A stretch of 7,262 nucleotides of DNA. Source: Hyphomicrobiales bacterium. GTDB lineage: Bacteria; Pseudomonadota; Alphaproteobacteria; Rhizobiales; Beijerinckiaceae. The stretch is from assembly GCA_028290595.1 (NCBI GenBank), contig JAQGJO010000483.1, positions 1 through 7,262 on the forward strand, read 5' to 3'. The notes under the pieces were generated by a model that saw only the letters and a list, made by a program, of their open reading frames with translations, did not search any database and was not told where the DNA came from. Positions 1 through 6,027 of this stretch are shown one piece after another (the first letter of the stretch is position 1; each line of letters starts with the position of its first letter). The translations under genes were made by a program, and so were the position numbers.

Positions 1-206
1 CTCCGCCCGAGAAGATTGCTGCTTTCGAAAGTGCAGCGCGGGAATTGAATATCCCTCTTAAAGTGGTGCGAGACGACCAGAGTGGCGAGCGGACAAAATA
101 TGAAGCTCGGTTGATCCTCGTTCGCCCCGACCAATACGTTGTCTGGCATGACGGCATTAACCAGGCCGATGCATCCACTGTCCTGGCGAAGGTGGTCGGG
201 CACTAG
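1..206 (+). CDS. FAD-dependent aromatic-ring monooxygenase, C-terminal fragment
   Basis: This is the last 67 codons of a gene whose start lies outside the window. The frame runs from base 3 to the TAG at 204-206. The visible end contains LILVRPDQYVVWHDG followed by a short helix ending in VVGH. An (L)VRPDQYVxW motif near the end is characteristic of the thioredoxin-like C-terminal domain of PheA/TfdB-type flavoprotein monooxygenases, which hydroxylate aromatic or polyketide rings using NAD(P)H and O2. The FAD-binding Rossmann domain (GxGxxG) and substrate domain are not in the window, so substrate cannot be judged. The gene ends 9 bp before the stop of the convergent LysR gene. Family assignment is fairly sure from this tail; the specific reaction is unknown. 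Confidence 0.75.
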   Translation, partial: PPEKIAAFESAARELNIPLKVVRDDQSGERTKYEARLILVRPDQYVVWHDGINQADASTVLAKVVGH

Positions 207-215
207 CAGGCGCGT

Positions 216-1124
216 CTATTTTCCGCGCGTCAGCTCGGCGACGAAGTCCAGAAACACGCGCAGCTTGGCCGGCATCAACTGATGCGAGCGATGATAGAGA
301 TAGAGTGGAAAGCGTTCCTCGGCCCAGTCGGGCAGCACCTGCACCAGTTCGCCGCGTTCGATATAGCCCGTCGCATAGAGCTCCAGCGGCTGGGCGATGC
401 CTTGTCCGCCGAGGCAGGCGCCCAGCAGCGCGCCGGTGTCGTTGACCATCAGGCTGCCATGTGTGCGGACCTCGATCGTGCGGGTCTTGCTCTGGAATTC
501 CCATCCGAAGGCGCTGCCTGTCGCTGCATCGCGCAGCAGGATGCATTCGTGGTTCGTCGCCAGATCCTCAGGACCGGCAGGGAGGCCTTTGCGCGCGACA
601 TAGGACGGCGCGGCGCAGGTCAGCACGCGTGTCGATAGCAGCAGCGTTGTTGCCAGGGACGAGGGCTGCAACTCGCCGAAGTGGATCGCGGCATCGAAAC
701 CTTCGGCGACGAGATCCCCCATACGGTCGCGGACGGCGAGTTCGAGCGTCAGTTCCGGATAGCGCGTCAGGAAGGGTTGCAGGGCCGGCGCCAGAACGTA
801 ATTGCCGAACGCGGCATCGACATTGACGCGCAGGCGGCCCTTCACGATGCTTGCCGTGCCCGCCGCTTCGACAGCCGCATCCTCGATGTGTGTGAGGTGC
901 GGCGAGACCTGATCGTAGAATTGCCGGCCTTCCTGGGTCAGCGAGACCGAGCGCGCCGTGCGGTGAAACAGTTTTATGCCGATGCGCTGCTCCAGCCGCG
1001 AGACGGCGCGGCTGACGCCGGACTGGGTGATTCCGAGCGCCTCGCCGGCTCGTACGAAGCTGCCGGCTTCCACGACCGCGGCCAGGACGCCAATTCCGCT
1101 GAGCAATCGACTGTCGAAGGCCAT
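216..1124 (-). CDS. LysR-family transcriptional regulator (CrgA-like)
   Basis: The 302-residue protein has the usual length for LysR regulators. An N-terminal winged helix-turn-helix spans about residues 5-65 (FVRAGEALGITQSGVSRAVS, then LEQRIGIKLFHRTARSVSLTQEG), the standard LysR signature. A linker helix (about 66-92) leads into a periplasmic-binding-protein-like effector domain (about 95-300) with RYPELTLEL and FDAAIHFGEL motifs typical of the CrgA-like subgroup. The ATG at 1122-1124 fits the family start exactly; no strong Shine-Dalgarno site precedes it. It is divergent from the SDR operon across 131 bp that hold a dyad, so it probably controls that operon, possibly in response to its substrate, and itself. 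Effector unknown. The convergent monooxygenase gene on its other side might belong to the same regulon, but nothing in the sequence proves it. Confidence 0.95.
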   Translation of the reverse strand: MAFDSRLLSGIGVLAAVVEAGSFVRAGEALGITQSGVSRAVSRLEQRIGIKLFHRTARSVSLTQEGRQFYDQVSPHLTHIEDAAVEAAGTASIVKGRLRVNVDAAFGNYVLAPALQPFLTRYPELTLELAVRDRMGDLVAEGFDAAIHFGELQPSSLATTLLLSTRVLTCAAPSYVARKGLPAGPEDLATNHECILLRDAATGSAFGWEFQSKTRTIEVRTHGSLMVNDTGALLGACLGGQGIAQPLELYATGYIERGELVQVLPDWAEERFPLYLYHRSHQLMPAKLRVFLDFVAELTRGK

Positions 1125-1146
1125 TCTAAGGCTGACTTTCTGTCAT

Positions 1147-1165
1147 CATAAGATTTTCTCTTATG
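1147..1165. promoter_or_regulatory. Dyad, candidate LysR operator
   Basis: A perfect inverted repeat CATAAGA-N5-TCTTATG lies between the divergent LysR and SDR genes. It sits where the -35 region of the SDR promoter should be and overlaps a possible -10 (TATGAT, minus strand, 1145-1150) for the LysR gene. LysR regulators usually bind interrupted dyads in such positions. It does not give the canonical T-N11-A spacing exactly (the outer T/A pair is 13 apart), so the assignment is by position and symmetry. Confidence 0.55.
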
Positions 1166-1171
1166 CATTTT

Positions 1172-1177
1172 TATAAT
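1172..1177 (+). promoter_or_regulatory. -10 box of SDR operon promoter
   Basis: TATAAT matches the sigma-70 -10 consensus perfectly. No TTGACA-like -35 exists 16-18 bp upstream; that space is filled by the dyad at 1147-1165. This is the usual look of a promoter needing an activator. The predicted transcription start is near 1184, giving a leader of roughly 70 nt before the SDR ATG at 1256. An SD-like AGGGGAGG at 1182-1189 falls at the start of this leader, with no start codon after it at a usable distance. Confidence 0.5.
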
Positions 1178-1255
1178 GCTCAGGGGAGGCGTAAATCAAG
1201 CCCACGCAATCAGGCGGTTCAAGTTGGGCCGCAGCGAAATGGGAAGGCAAAGGCC

Positions 1256-1999
1256 ATGTCTACTGACAACACCAGAAAAGTCGCCATCGTCACCGGCGCA
1301 TCGCGCGGCATCGGGGCCGCTGTAGCGGCCCGCCTCGCAAGCGATGGCTTTGCCGTCGTCGTCAATTATGCGGCTGGTCGCGCCGCCGCAGATGCGGTGG
1401 TGGCGGAGGTCAAGGGCAAGGGCGGCGAAGCTATCGCCGTGCAGGCCGACGTCAGCGACCCGGCCGCCGTGACGGCTTTGTTCGAGGCCGCCCAGAGCGT
1501 CTTCGGCGGCGTCGATGTGCTGGTCAACAATGCCGGCATCATGGGGCTGGCGAAGCTCGAAGACAGCGACGATGCGCTGTTCGATCGTCACATCGCCATC
1601 AATCTCAAAGGCACGTTCAACACCTTGCGGGAAGGTGCCAAGCGGCTGCGCAACGGCGGCAGGATCGTCAATTTCTCGACCAGCGTTGTCGGCCTCAAGC
1701 TCGAAACCTACAGCGTCTATGCGGCGACCAAGGCCGCTGTCGAAACCATGACCGGCATTCTCTCCAAGGAACTGCGCGGCCGTTCGATCACGGTCAACGC
1801 CGTGGCGCCAGGACCGGTCGGCACCGATCTTTTCCTTAACGGCAAATCGCCCGAACTGATCGAGCGGATGGCCAAGATGAACCCGCTCGAGCGCCTCGGC
1901 ACGCCGCAGGATATCGCCGCCGCGGTCGCCTTTCTCGCCGGCCCCGATGGCGGCTGGATCAACGGCCAGGTGCTGCGCGCCAACGGCGGCATGGTCTGA
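1256..1999 (+). CDS. Classical SDR-family oxidoreductase (247 aa)
   Basis: A cytosolic NAD(P)(H)-dependent short-chain dehydrogenase/reductase of standard classical length. It shows the cofactor motif TGASRGIG (residues 13-20), NNAG (91-94), a serine-rich catalytic strand (FSTS, 140-143), the catalytic pair Tyr155 and Lys159 in YAATK, and the PGPVGT loop (186-190). The C-terminal GGWINGQVLRANGGMV is typical of FabG-like members. A basic residue (Arg17) in the glycine motif suggests NADPH preference. I chose the ATG at 1256 because GGGAAGG lies 8 bp upstream and the protein then begins in the usual place. An in-frame ATG at 1163 would add 31 non-homologous residues and lies before the predicted transcription start. 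It is the first gene of a co-directional trio with an SDR and a SnoaL-like gene. Substrate unknown. Confidence 0.93.
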   Translation: MSTDNTRKVAIVTGASRGIGAAVAARLASDGFAVVVNYAAGRAAADAVVAEVKGKGGEAIAVQADVSDPAAVTALFEAAQSVFGGVDVLVNNAGIMGLAKLEDSDDALFDRHIAINLKGTFNTLREGAKRLRNGGRIVNFSTSVVGLKLETYSVYAATKAAVETMTGILSKELRGRSITVNAVAPGPVGTDLFLNGKSPELIERMAKMNPLERLGTPQDIAAAVAFLAGPDGGWINGQVLRANGGMV

Positions 2000-2030
2000 T
2001 TTTCGTCCTCTCTCGCAAAGGAATTTTAAA

Positions 2031-2924
2031 ATGAACTCCATCATTCTTGTTACCGGTGCATCGAGCGGCTTCGGCCTCATGAGCGCCTATGCCCTGGCCG
2101 GTGCCGGCCACACTGTCTACGCCAGCATGCGCGAAACCAAGGGGCGCAACGCGCCGCGCGTGGCCGAGGTCCTGCAGCATGCTGCCGACCGCAAGGTCGA
2201 CATCCGCACTGTGGAACTGGACGTCGGTTCCCAGGTCTCGGTCGATGCCGCGATCGCCGAAATTCTGGAACGGCACGGCAGGATCGACGTGGTGGTCCAC
2301 AATGCCGGCCATATGTCGTTTGGTCCGGCCGAGGCGTTCACGCCGGAACAACTGGCTCAGCTCTATGACATCAACGTGCTGAGCACCCAGCGGGTGAACC
2401 GCGCCGTGCTTCCGCATCTGCGCCGGCAAGGCAAGGGATTGCTGGTCTGGGTTTCGTCCAGCAGCGCAGCCGGCGGCACGCCGCCGTATCTGGCGCCGTA
2501 CTTCGCGGCGAAAGCGGGCATGGACGCGCTTGCGGTCAGCTATGCCGGCGAACTCGCCCGCTGGGGTATCGAAACCTCGATCATCGTGCCGGGCGCCTTC
2601 ACCAAGGGCACCAATCACTTTGCCCATTCCGGCGCGCCGGCCGACACGGCGATTGCCGATGCATACAACACCGGCCCCAACGCCGGCCTGACCGATATCG
2701 CGTTGAAGGGATTGGCCTCGCTCGAACCCGCCGATGCGGATGCCGGCGAGGTCGCCAAGGCCATTGTCCGGGTTGTCGGCATGGACCACGGCAGGCGTCC
2801 GTTCCGTGTCCATATCGATCCGTCGCAGGACGGCGCCGAAATCGTCAACGGCGTAAAGGACCGGGTGCGGGCGGAGCTGTTGCGCAGGATCGGTCTCGAG
2901 GACATTCTCACGGCGCGTGTTTGA
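2031..2924 (+). CDS. SDR-family oxidoreductase, long form (297 aa)
   Basis: A second short-chain dehydrogenase/reductase, longer than the first because of a C-terminal extension. It shows TGASSGFG (residues 8-15) for cofactor binding, HNAG (90-93), a serine run at 142-145 and the catalytic YFAAK (Tyr157, Lys161), then IVPGAF (185-190). Residues from about 195 form an extended substrate loop and C-terminal helices of the kind seen in SDRs acting on larger substrates. The first glycine motif has Phe in place of Ile and no adjacent Arg. The ATG at 2031 has AAAGGA at 2017-2022, 8 bp upstream, and follows the previous stop by 31 bp, so the two are probably co-transcribed. It is only distantly similar to its neighbour, so this is not a recent tandem duplication. 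Substrate unknown. Confidence 0.92.
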   Translation: MNSIILVTGASSGFGLMSAYALAGAGHTVYASMRETKGRNAPRVAEVLQHAADRKVDIRTVELDVGSQVSVDAAIAEILERHGRIDVVVHNAGHMSFGPAEAFTPEQLAQLYDINVLSTQRVNRAVLPHLRRQGKGLLVWVSSSSAAGGTPPYLAPYFAAKAGMDALAVSYAGELARWGIETSIIVPGAFTKGTNHFAHSGAPADTAIADAYNTGPNAGLTDIALKGLASLEPADADAGEVAKAIVRVVGMDHGRRPFRVHIDPSQDGAEIVNGVKDRVRAELLRRIGLEDILTARV

Positions 2925-2943
2925 CCTAGAGGGAGCAGTTCCG

Positions 2944-3261
2944 ATGACAAACATACCGGCACCGATCCAGCGGTTTATCGACGCCACCAACAAGGGCGAT
3001 CGGGCGGGCTTCCTGTCCGCCTTCGCCGAAGACGCGGTCCTGACCGATTGGGGCCGCACCTTTAACGGCCGCGAGCGCATCGCCGACTGGGACCGGACCG
3101 ACAATATCGGCGTGCGGTCTCATCTCGCCATCGTCGGCATCGCGCAAACCGGCGACACCTGCCGCGCCGAGGTCAGAGTCAGCGGGCAGGGGTTTAACGG
3201 GACGGGCACGATGACGTTTCAGCTTGCCGGCGATCATATCGCGCGACTGGACATCAGTTGA
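2944..3261 (+). CDS. SnoaL-like / NTF2-fold small protein (105 aa)
   Basis: A small soluble alpha+beta protein of the nuclear transport factor 2 / SnoaL-like superfamily. An N-terminal helix (IQRFIDATNKGD, about 8-19) leads to FAEDAVLTDWGRTFNGRERIADW (27-49), the conserved helix-to-cone entry of this fold, and then beta strands to the end. Members are isomerases, cyclases or hydrolases, or simply bind ligands; the residues alone do not tell which. I chose ATG 2944 because GAGGGAG at 2929-2935 precedes it at 8 bp. A GTG at 2917 would add nine residues and overlap the SDR gene by 8 bp. It follows the long SDR by 19 bp and ends the operon. Its stop codon abuts the stop of the convergent next gene. 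Confidence 0.85.
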   Translation: MTNIPAPIQRFIDATNKGDRAGFLSAFAEDAVLTDWGRTFNGRERIADWDRTDNIGVRSHLAIVGIAQTGDTCRAEVRVSGQGFNGTGTMTFQLAGDHIARLDIS

Positions 3262-4446
3262 TCAAATGGGAGCGGGAGGAAACTTCCTGTCGCACAGGTC
3301 AATCGAATAAGCGCCGACCCACACGTCTGATTCAATGTTGTCGCCCATCCGCAGCCGGGCCGCCACATAGGCGTTCTTGTCGTTGGCGCGGCATGCAAAG
3401 GATGCCTCGTTATTGCGAATCCATGCACTGTAGGGGAAGCGCGCTTCGAGGTCTTCGAATCCCTTCTTGATCATCGGCCAGGATGCTTGGGTGTCGCGAA
3501 AGATGTCGGTATTCGCACGCTCTGCCTCAGCGACAGACATATAGATGCGCGTGTAGAAGCTGGTACCCTCGGTTTCCTTCGTGAGCTCGATGGCTTCCTT
3601 GGCGAAATCGTCCAGCATCGCCCAACTGCCGCCCGATTTGGGCATCAGCCCCTGGGCCGTCACAGAATACAATGCATAGTAGGTGGGAAATTTCTTTGCC
3701 GCTTCACGGAAGGCCTCGCGAATTTTCTCCTTCGGCGCGCCCATTGCGCTAGCGAGGTCGATGTGCAGCCGATAGAATTCAGGGCTTCCCGATGCCACCG
3801 GCGCTGATTTAATCAGGAGATCATGCGCTGTCACAAGGCGCTCGCGCATGAGACGCCATCCGTCCTCAGTGACGGAATTTGCATAGCCTGACCCGTGCGC
3901 ATACCAGGCATAGCCAATCCAGTAATAGACTTCCGCCAAAGCTGCCGCGGCTGAATGCGGGCTATGTTCCTTCCATTTCTGTCGCTCTGCCAGAAGCTCG
4001 GTCGGATCGGTCCTGGCCTCGAAATAGGGTTCAATGCCTCGGTGATAAGCACGCAACTTCCATCCGCCAGCGGCCGTCAGTGCAGTCGGATCGCGCGCGT
4101 CCTCAAACAGGCGGTCGAGATCGTCATATTGCTTATTATGAAGAAGCCGGCCCGCCAGGGATTGCAGAAAATCCTGCCCGTCCGCGCCGTCAAAGAATTT
4201 AGGCCGTCCCTTATCGTCGAACTCGGCGGGCGCTTCCTGCTCGGGAACATTCATCAAGCCGAAGCCGTGGTACCGGGTTTGAAAATTGAATTTGAACATA
4301 AACTCGGTGTCCGCAATCCGCGTGCCGGGAACCGAGATATCGGGCGGCCGCGGAAGCGGGCGTGATCTCTCAGATTGCGACCACGCGCTGGAAGCAGCCG
4401 TTGCGGCGTAGATTGACAGGAACAGAAGAGCTTTGGCCGTTTTCAT
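3262..4446 (-). CDS. Exported DUF4034-like protein (394 aa)
   Basis: Residues 1-24 form a signal peptide: a short basic start (MKTAK), a hydrophobic core (ALLFLSIYAATAASS) and a likely cleavage near AWSQ/S, so the mature protein should be periplasmic or secreted. The body is mainly helical. Residues about 160-215 (HSPHSAAAALAEVYYWIGYAW, HGSGYANSVTEDGW, then RERL..AHDLL) recall the DUF4034 family, where paired helices resemble TPR repeats. I recognise this from the pattern, not from a search. Only two cysteines remain in the mature chain (Cys352, Cys385), possibly a disulfide. No catalytic motif is evident, and function is unknown. Sampled stretches are about 50-60% GC against about 65-72% in the SDR genes, which may mean later acquisition. 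No Shine-Dalgarno site is visible before the ATG. Confidence 0.82.
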   Translation of the reverse strand: MKTAKALLFLSIYAATAASSAWSQSERSRPLPRPPDISVPGTRIADTEFMFKFNFQTRYHGFGLMNVPEQEAPAEFDDKGRPKFFDGADGQDFLQSLAGRLLHNKQYDDLDRLFEDARDPTALTAAGGWKLRAYHRGIEPYFEARTDPTELLAERQKWKEHSPHSAAAALAEVYYWIGYAWYAHGSGYANSVTEDGWRLMRERLVTAHDLLIKSAPVASGSPEFYRLHIDLASAMGAPKEKIREAFREAAKKFPTYYALYSVTAQGLMPKSGGSWAMLDDFAKEAIELTKETEGTSFYTRIYMSVAEAERANTDIFRDTQASWPMIKKGFEDLEARFPYSAWIRNNEASFACRANDKNAYVAARLRMGDNIESDVWVGAYSIDLCDRKFPPAPI

Positions 4447-4526
4447 CGGTACAATTGGCCATCACAGCCTGTCGCAATCCAGTGTCGAATAAAACGGATT
4501 GGAAATAGCGTGAACGGCGGGTTGCT

Positions 4527-4542
4527 AAAACATATTCGTAAT
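4527..4542. promoter_or_regulatory. Upstream degenerate ArsR operator-like site
   Basis: AAAAC-ATATTC-GTAAT is a degenerate copy of the site at 4580-4595. The 11-bp core AACATATTCGT (4529-4539) recurs exactly at 4582-4592, 53 bp away, about five helical turns, so both would face the same side of the DNA. It lies in the region shared with the divergent DUF4034-like gene. Role as a regulator binding site is an inference. Confidence 0.4.
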
Positions 4543-4558
4543 TGCGCGATCGGAGGTC

Positions 4559-4586
4559 TTGACTTAACGAAATAGTGAATTAACAT
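4559..4586 (+). promoter_or_regulatory. Promoter of arsR-AHSA1-GST operon
   Basis: A -35 box TTGACT (4559-4564) and a -10 box TAACAT (4581-4586) are separated by 16 bp, close to sigma-70 consensus. The expected start of transcription, about 4592-4595, coincides with the ATG of the ArsR gene at 4595, so the message should have little or no leader. This agrees with the lack of a Shine-Dalgarno site before that ATG. Confidence 0.55.
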
Positions 4587-4595
4587 ATTCGTTAA
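4564..4595. promoter_or_regulatory. Tandem 16-bp palindromes, candidate ArsR operator
   Basis: Two 16-bp sites lie side by side without spacer: TTAAC-GAAATA-GTGAA (4564-4579, one mismatch) and TTAAC-ATATTC-GTTAA (4580-4595, perfect 5-bp arms). Their outer arms also form a perfect 8-bp inverted repeat, TTAACGAA with TTCGTTAA (4564-4571 and 4588-4595). They cover the last base of the -35, the spacer, the -10 and the first base of the start codon. ArsR dimers bind such palindromes and repress by blocking polymerase, so autorepression by the adjacent gene product is the natural reading. Confidence 0.6.
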
Positions 4596-4921
4596 TGCAA
4601 AACCTTGACCCTGTCTTCAATGCTCTCGCCGATGCGACCCGTCGCGCCATCCTGGCGCGTCTTGCGCAGGGCGAGGCCACCGTCGGAATGCTGAGCGAAC
4701 CGTTCGCGATTTCGGCGCCGGCGATCTCGCGGCACCTGAAGATTCTCGAACAGGCGTCGCTTATCACCAACGTGCGTCAGGGCAAGCAACGGGTCTGCTG
4801 CCTGCGACCGGAGACGCTCGCAGGCGCGCGGGAATGGCTCGATTTCAGCCATCGCTTCTGGAGCGGAAGCTTTGCGCGGCTGGATCAGCACTTGAAGAAA
4901 TCCAGGAAAGCAACGCCATGA
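4595..4921 (+). CDS. ArsR-family transcriptional regulator (108 aa)
   Basis: A small winged helix-turn-helix repressor. It begins with LDPVFNALADATRRAILARLAQGEATVGMLSEPF (residues 4-37) and has the recognition helix in SAPAISRHLKILEQASLI (40-57), followed by the beta-wing VRQGKQRVCCLRPE (60-73). This matches the ArsR subgroup usually found next to AHSA1/SRPBCC genes. The metal-sensing ELCVCD motif of ArsR/SmtB metal sensors is absent; the only cysteines are the adjacent pair Cys68-Cys69 in the wing, so metal sensing is not indicated, though a thiol-based response is conceivable. The ATG at 4595 is the only start that gives the family N-terminus. There is no Shine-Dalgarno site. It heads a three-gene operon and overlaps the next gene by 4 bp (ATGA). 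Confidence 0.93.
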   Translation: MQNLDPVFNALADATRRAILARLAQGEATVGMLSEPFAISAPAISRHLKILEQASLITNVRQGKQRVCCLRPETLAGAREWLDFSHRFWSGSFARLDQHLKKSRKATP

Positions 4922-5364
4922 CTACGAATGACGAGACGACGCTGGTGATCACGCGGACGTTCGATGCGCCGCCTGAACAGGTATTCGATGCGTGGACAAG
5001 GCGCGAAGAGTGGCAGGCATGGATCGGACCGGAAGGGGTGCCGTGCGATGTTCTGCTTCTCGAAGCCCATGTCGGCGGCCGCTACCGTCTGGATATGCAC
5101 GTGCCGGACGGCACAGTGTTGCCGGTCTCGGGCGCTTTCAAGGTTATCGATCGGCCGAAGACGCTCAGCTTTACATGGGGACGCGATGGCGATCCCTCGC
5201 AGCAGAGCCTGATCACGCTGACCTTCAACGACCGCGACGGCAAGACCGAGCTGACCCTGCGCCAGGAAGGCCTGAACAATGTCTCCGAGCGCGATCAGGT
5301 TGATCAAGGCTGGAACAGCGCGTTCAACAAGCTGCAGCGCTTTCTTCGTCAGGAGCAGCCGTGA
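4918..5364 (+). CDS. AHSA1-type SRPBCC domain protein (148 aa)
   Basis: A single-domain helix-grip protein of the START/Bet v1-like SRPBCC superfamily, AHSA1 branch. It opens with ITRTFDAPPEQVFDAWTRREEWQAWIGP (residues 11-38), the family signature. The curved sheet follows (GGRYRLDM 53-60, SGAFKVIDRPKTLSFTW 71-87, LITLTFNDRDGKTELTL 98-114) and then the long C-terminal helix (DQVDQGWNSAFNKLQRFL 126-143) that closes the hydrophobic cavity. Such bacterial proteins bind small hydrophobic ligands; a chaperone role should not be assumed from the name. AGGAAAG at 4904-4910 lies 7 bp before the ATG, which overlaps the arsR stop, so translation is probably coupled. Its pairing with ArsR suggests that the regulator responds to a ligand this protein handles (inference). 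Confidence 0.92.
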   Translation: MTTNDETTLVITRTFDAPPEQVFDAWTRREEWQAWIGPEGVPCDVLLLEAHVGGRYRLDMHVPDGTVLPVSGAFKVIDRPKTLSFTWGRDGDPSQQSLITLTFNDRDGKTELTLRQEGLNNVSERDQVDQGWNSAFNKLQRFLRQEQP

Positions 5365-6014
5365 TGACGCCGCAGGTCAGCGCGTTTCGATGGGTACCGC
5401 CGTTCGCTCAGGGGCTGGTGCGTGATCTGCGCGTCCGCTGGGCGCTGCACGAGGCCGGCGAAGCGTATTCTGAACGATTGATCGGTCCCTCTGACCAGGG
5501 CAGCGAAGACTATCGCAGGCTGCAGCCTTTCGGACAGGTGCCGGCCTATGAGGAAGATGGCCTTGCGCTGTTTGAATCGGGCGCCATCGTGCTGCAGATC
5601 GCGGAACGTTCGGCCGTGCTGATGCCGCAGGATGCTCATGGCCGCGCCCGGGCTCGCACTTGGGTTTTCGCGGCGCTCAACACCGTCGAGCCGCCCATTA
5701 TGTTCCTCAATCAACTGGAGATGATGCAGGTTGCGCAGAGCAACGAGATACGTAGTGCGGTCGAGGCCGCGGTGAGGCGCCGGTTGGCCAATCTTGCCGA
5801 ATGGCTCGATGGCCGTGGTTATCTTGAAGGGTCTTTCTCGGCCGGCGATCTGCTCATGACGAGCGTGCTGCGCATTCTGCGCACAACCGACATGGTTGAA
5901 GAGTTTCCGGTGCTGAAAGACTACAAGGCGCGATGTGAAGCGCGCGCGCCATTCCAGCGCGCTCTGGCGGACCAGCTTGCAACGTTCGATGCCAATGCGC
6001 CGGCAGCGGCGTGA
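5364..6014 (+). CDS. Glutathione S-transferase-like protein (216 aa)
   Basis: A soluble two-domain GST-fold protein of the usual length. The N-terminal thioredoxin-like domain (about 1-85) has FAQGLVRDLRVRWALHEAG (14-32) for the first helix, the cis-Pro turn GQVPAY (57-62) and the glutathione-binding ESGAIVLQIAE (71-81). The helical C-terminal domain (about 90-210) contains FSAGDLLM (158-165), matching the N-capping box of GST helix 6. No clear catalytic Cys is present in the active-site loop (FRWVPPFAQG), so the nucleophile-assisting residue is uncertain and transferase activity is inferred from the fold. ATG 5364 shares one base with the preceding stop (TGATG) and has AGGAG at 5351-5355, 8 bp upstream; a GTG at 5361 would add one residue. 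It is the last gene of the operon and ends 13 bp before the convergent nuoB. Confidence 0.9.
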   Translation: MTPQVSAFRWVPPFAQGLVRDLRVRWALHEAGEAYSERLIGPSDQGSEDYRRLQPFGQVPAYEEDGLALFESGAIVLQIAERSAVLMPQDAHGRARARTWVFAALNTVEPPIMFLNQLEMMQVAQSNEIRSAVEAAVRRRLANLAEWLDGRGYLEGSFSAGDLLMTSVLRILRTTDMVEEFPVLKDYKARCEARAPFQRALADQLATFDANAPAAA

Positions 6015-6027
6015 TGCTAGCGTCGGC

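Noticed and set aside
209..229. Possible terminator hairpin between the monooxygenase and LysR genes (GCGCG, 9-nt loop, CGCGC)
   Set aside because: The stem is only 5 bp, has no following T-run on either strand and lies partly inside the LysR coding end.
1163..1255. N-terminal extension of the first SDR from an upstream in-frame ATG
   Set aside because: The added 31 residues do not resemble SDRs, the ATG lies upstream of the predicted transcription start, and a good ribosome site precedes the ATG at 1256.
1196..2080. Long minus-strand open frame (294 codons) opposite the first SDR gene
   Set aside because: It is the antisense shadow of a GC-rich gene. Its translation has no recognisable motif, while the plus strand encodes a complete SDR with all catalytic residues.
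1959..3104. Long minus-strand open frame (381 codons) opposite the second SDR and SnoaL genes
   Set aside because: It spans the ends of three real plus-strand genes, is rich in Arg/Ala/Gly as expected for a shadow frame, and shows no family features.
3277..3288. AGGAA-AC-TTCCT palindrome near the convergent SnoaL/DUF4034 ends
   Set aside because: The 2-base centre cannot form a hairpin loop of this stem, no T-run follows, and it is inside the coding region of the DUF4034-like gene.
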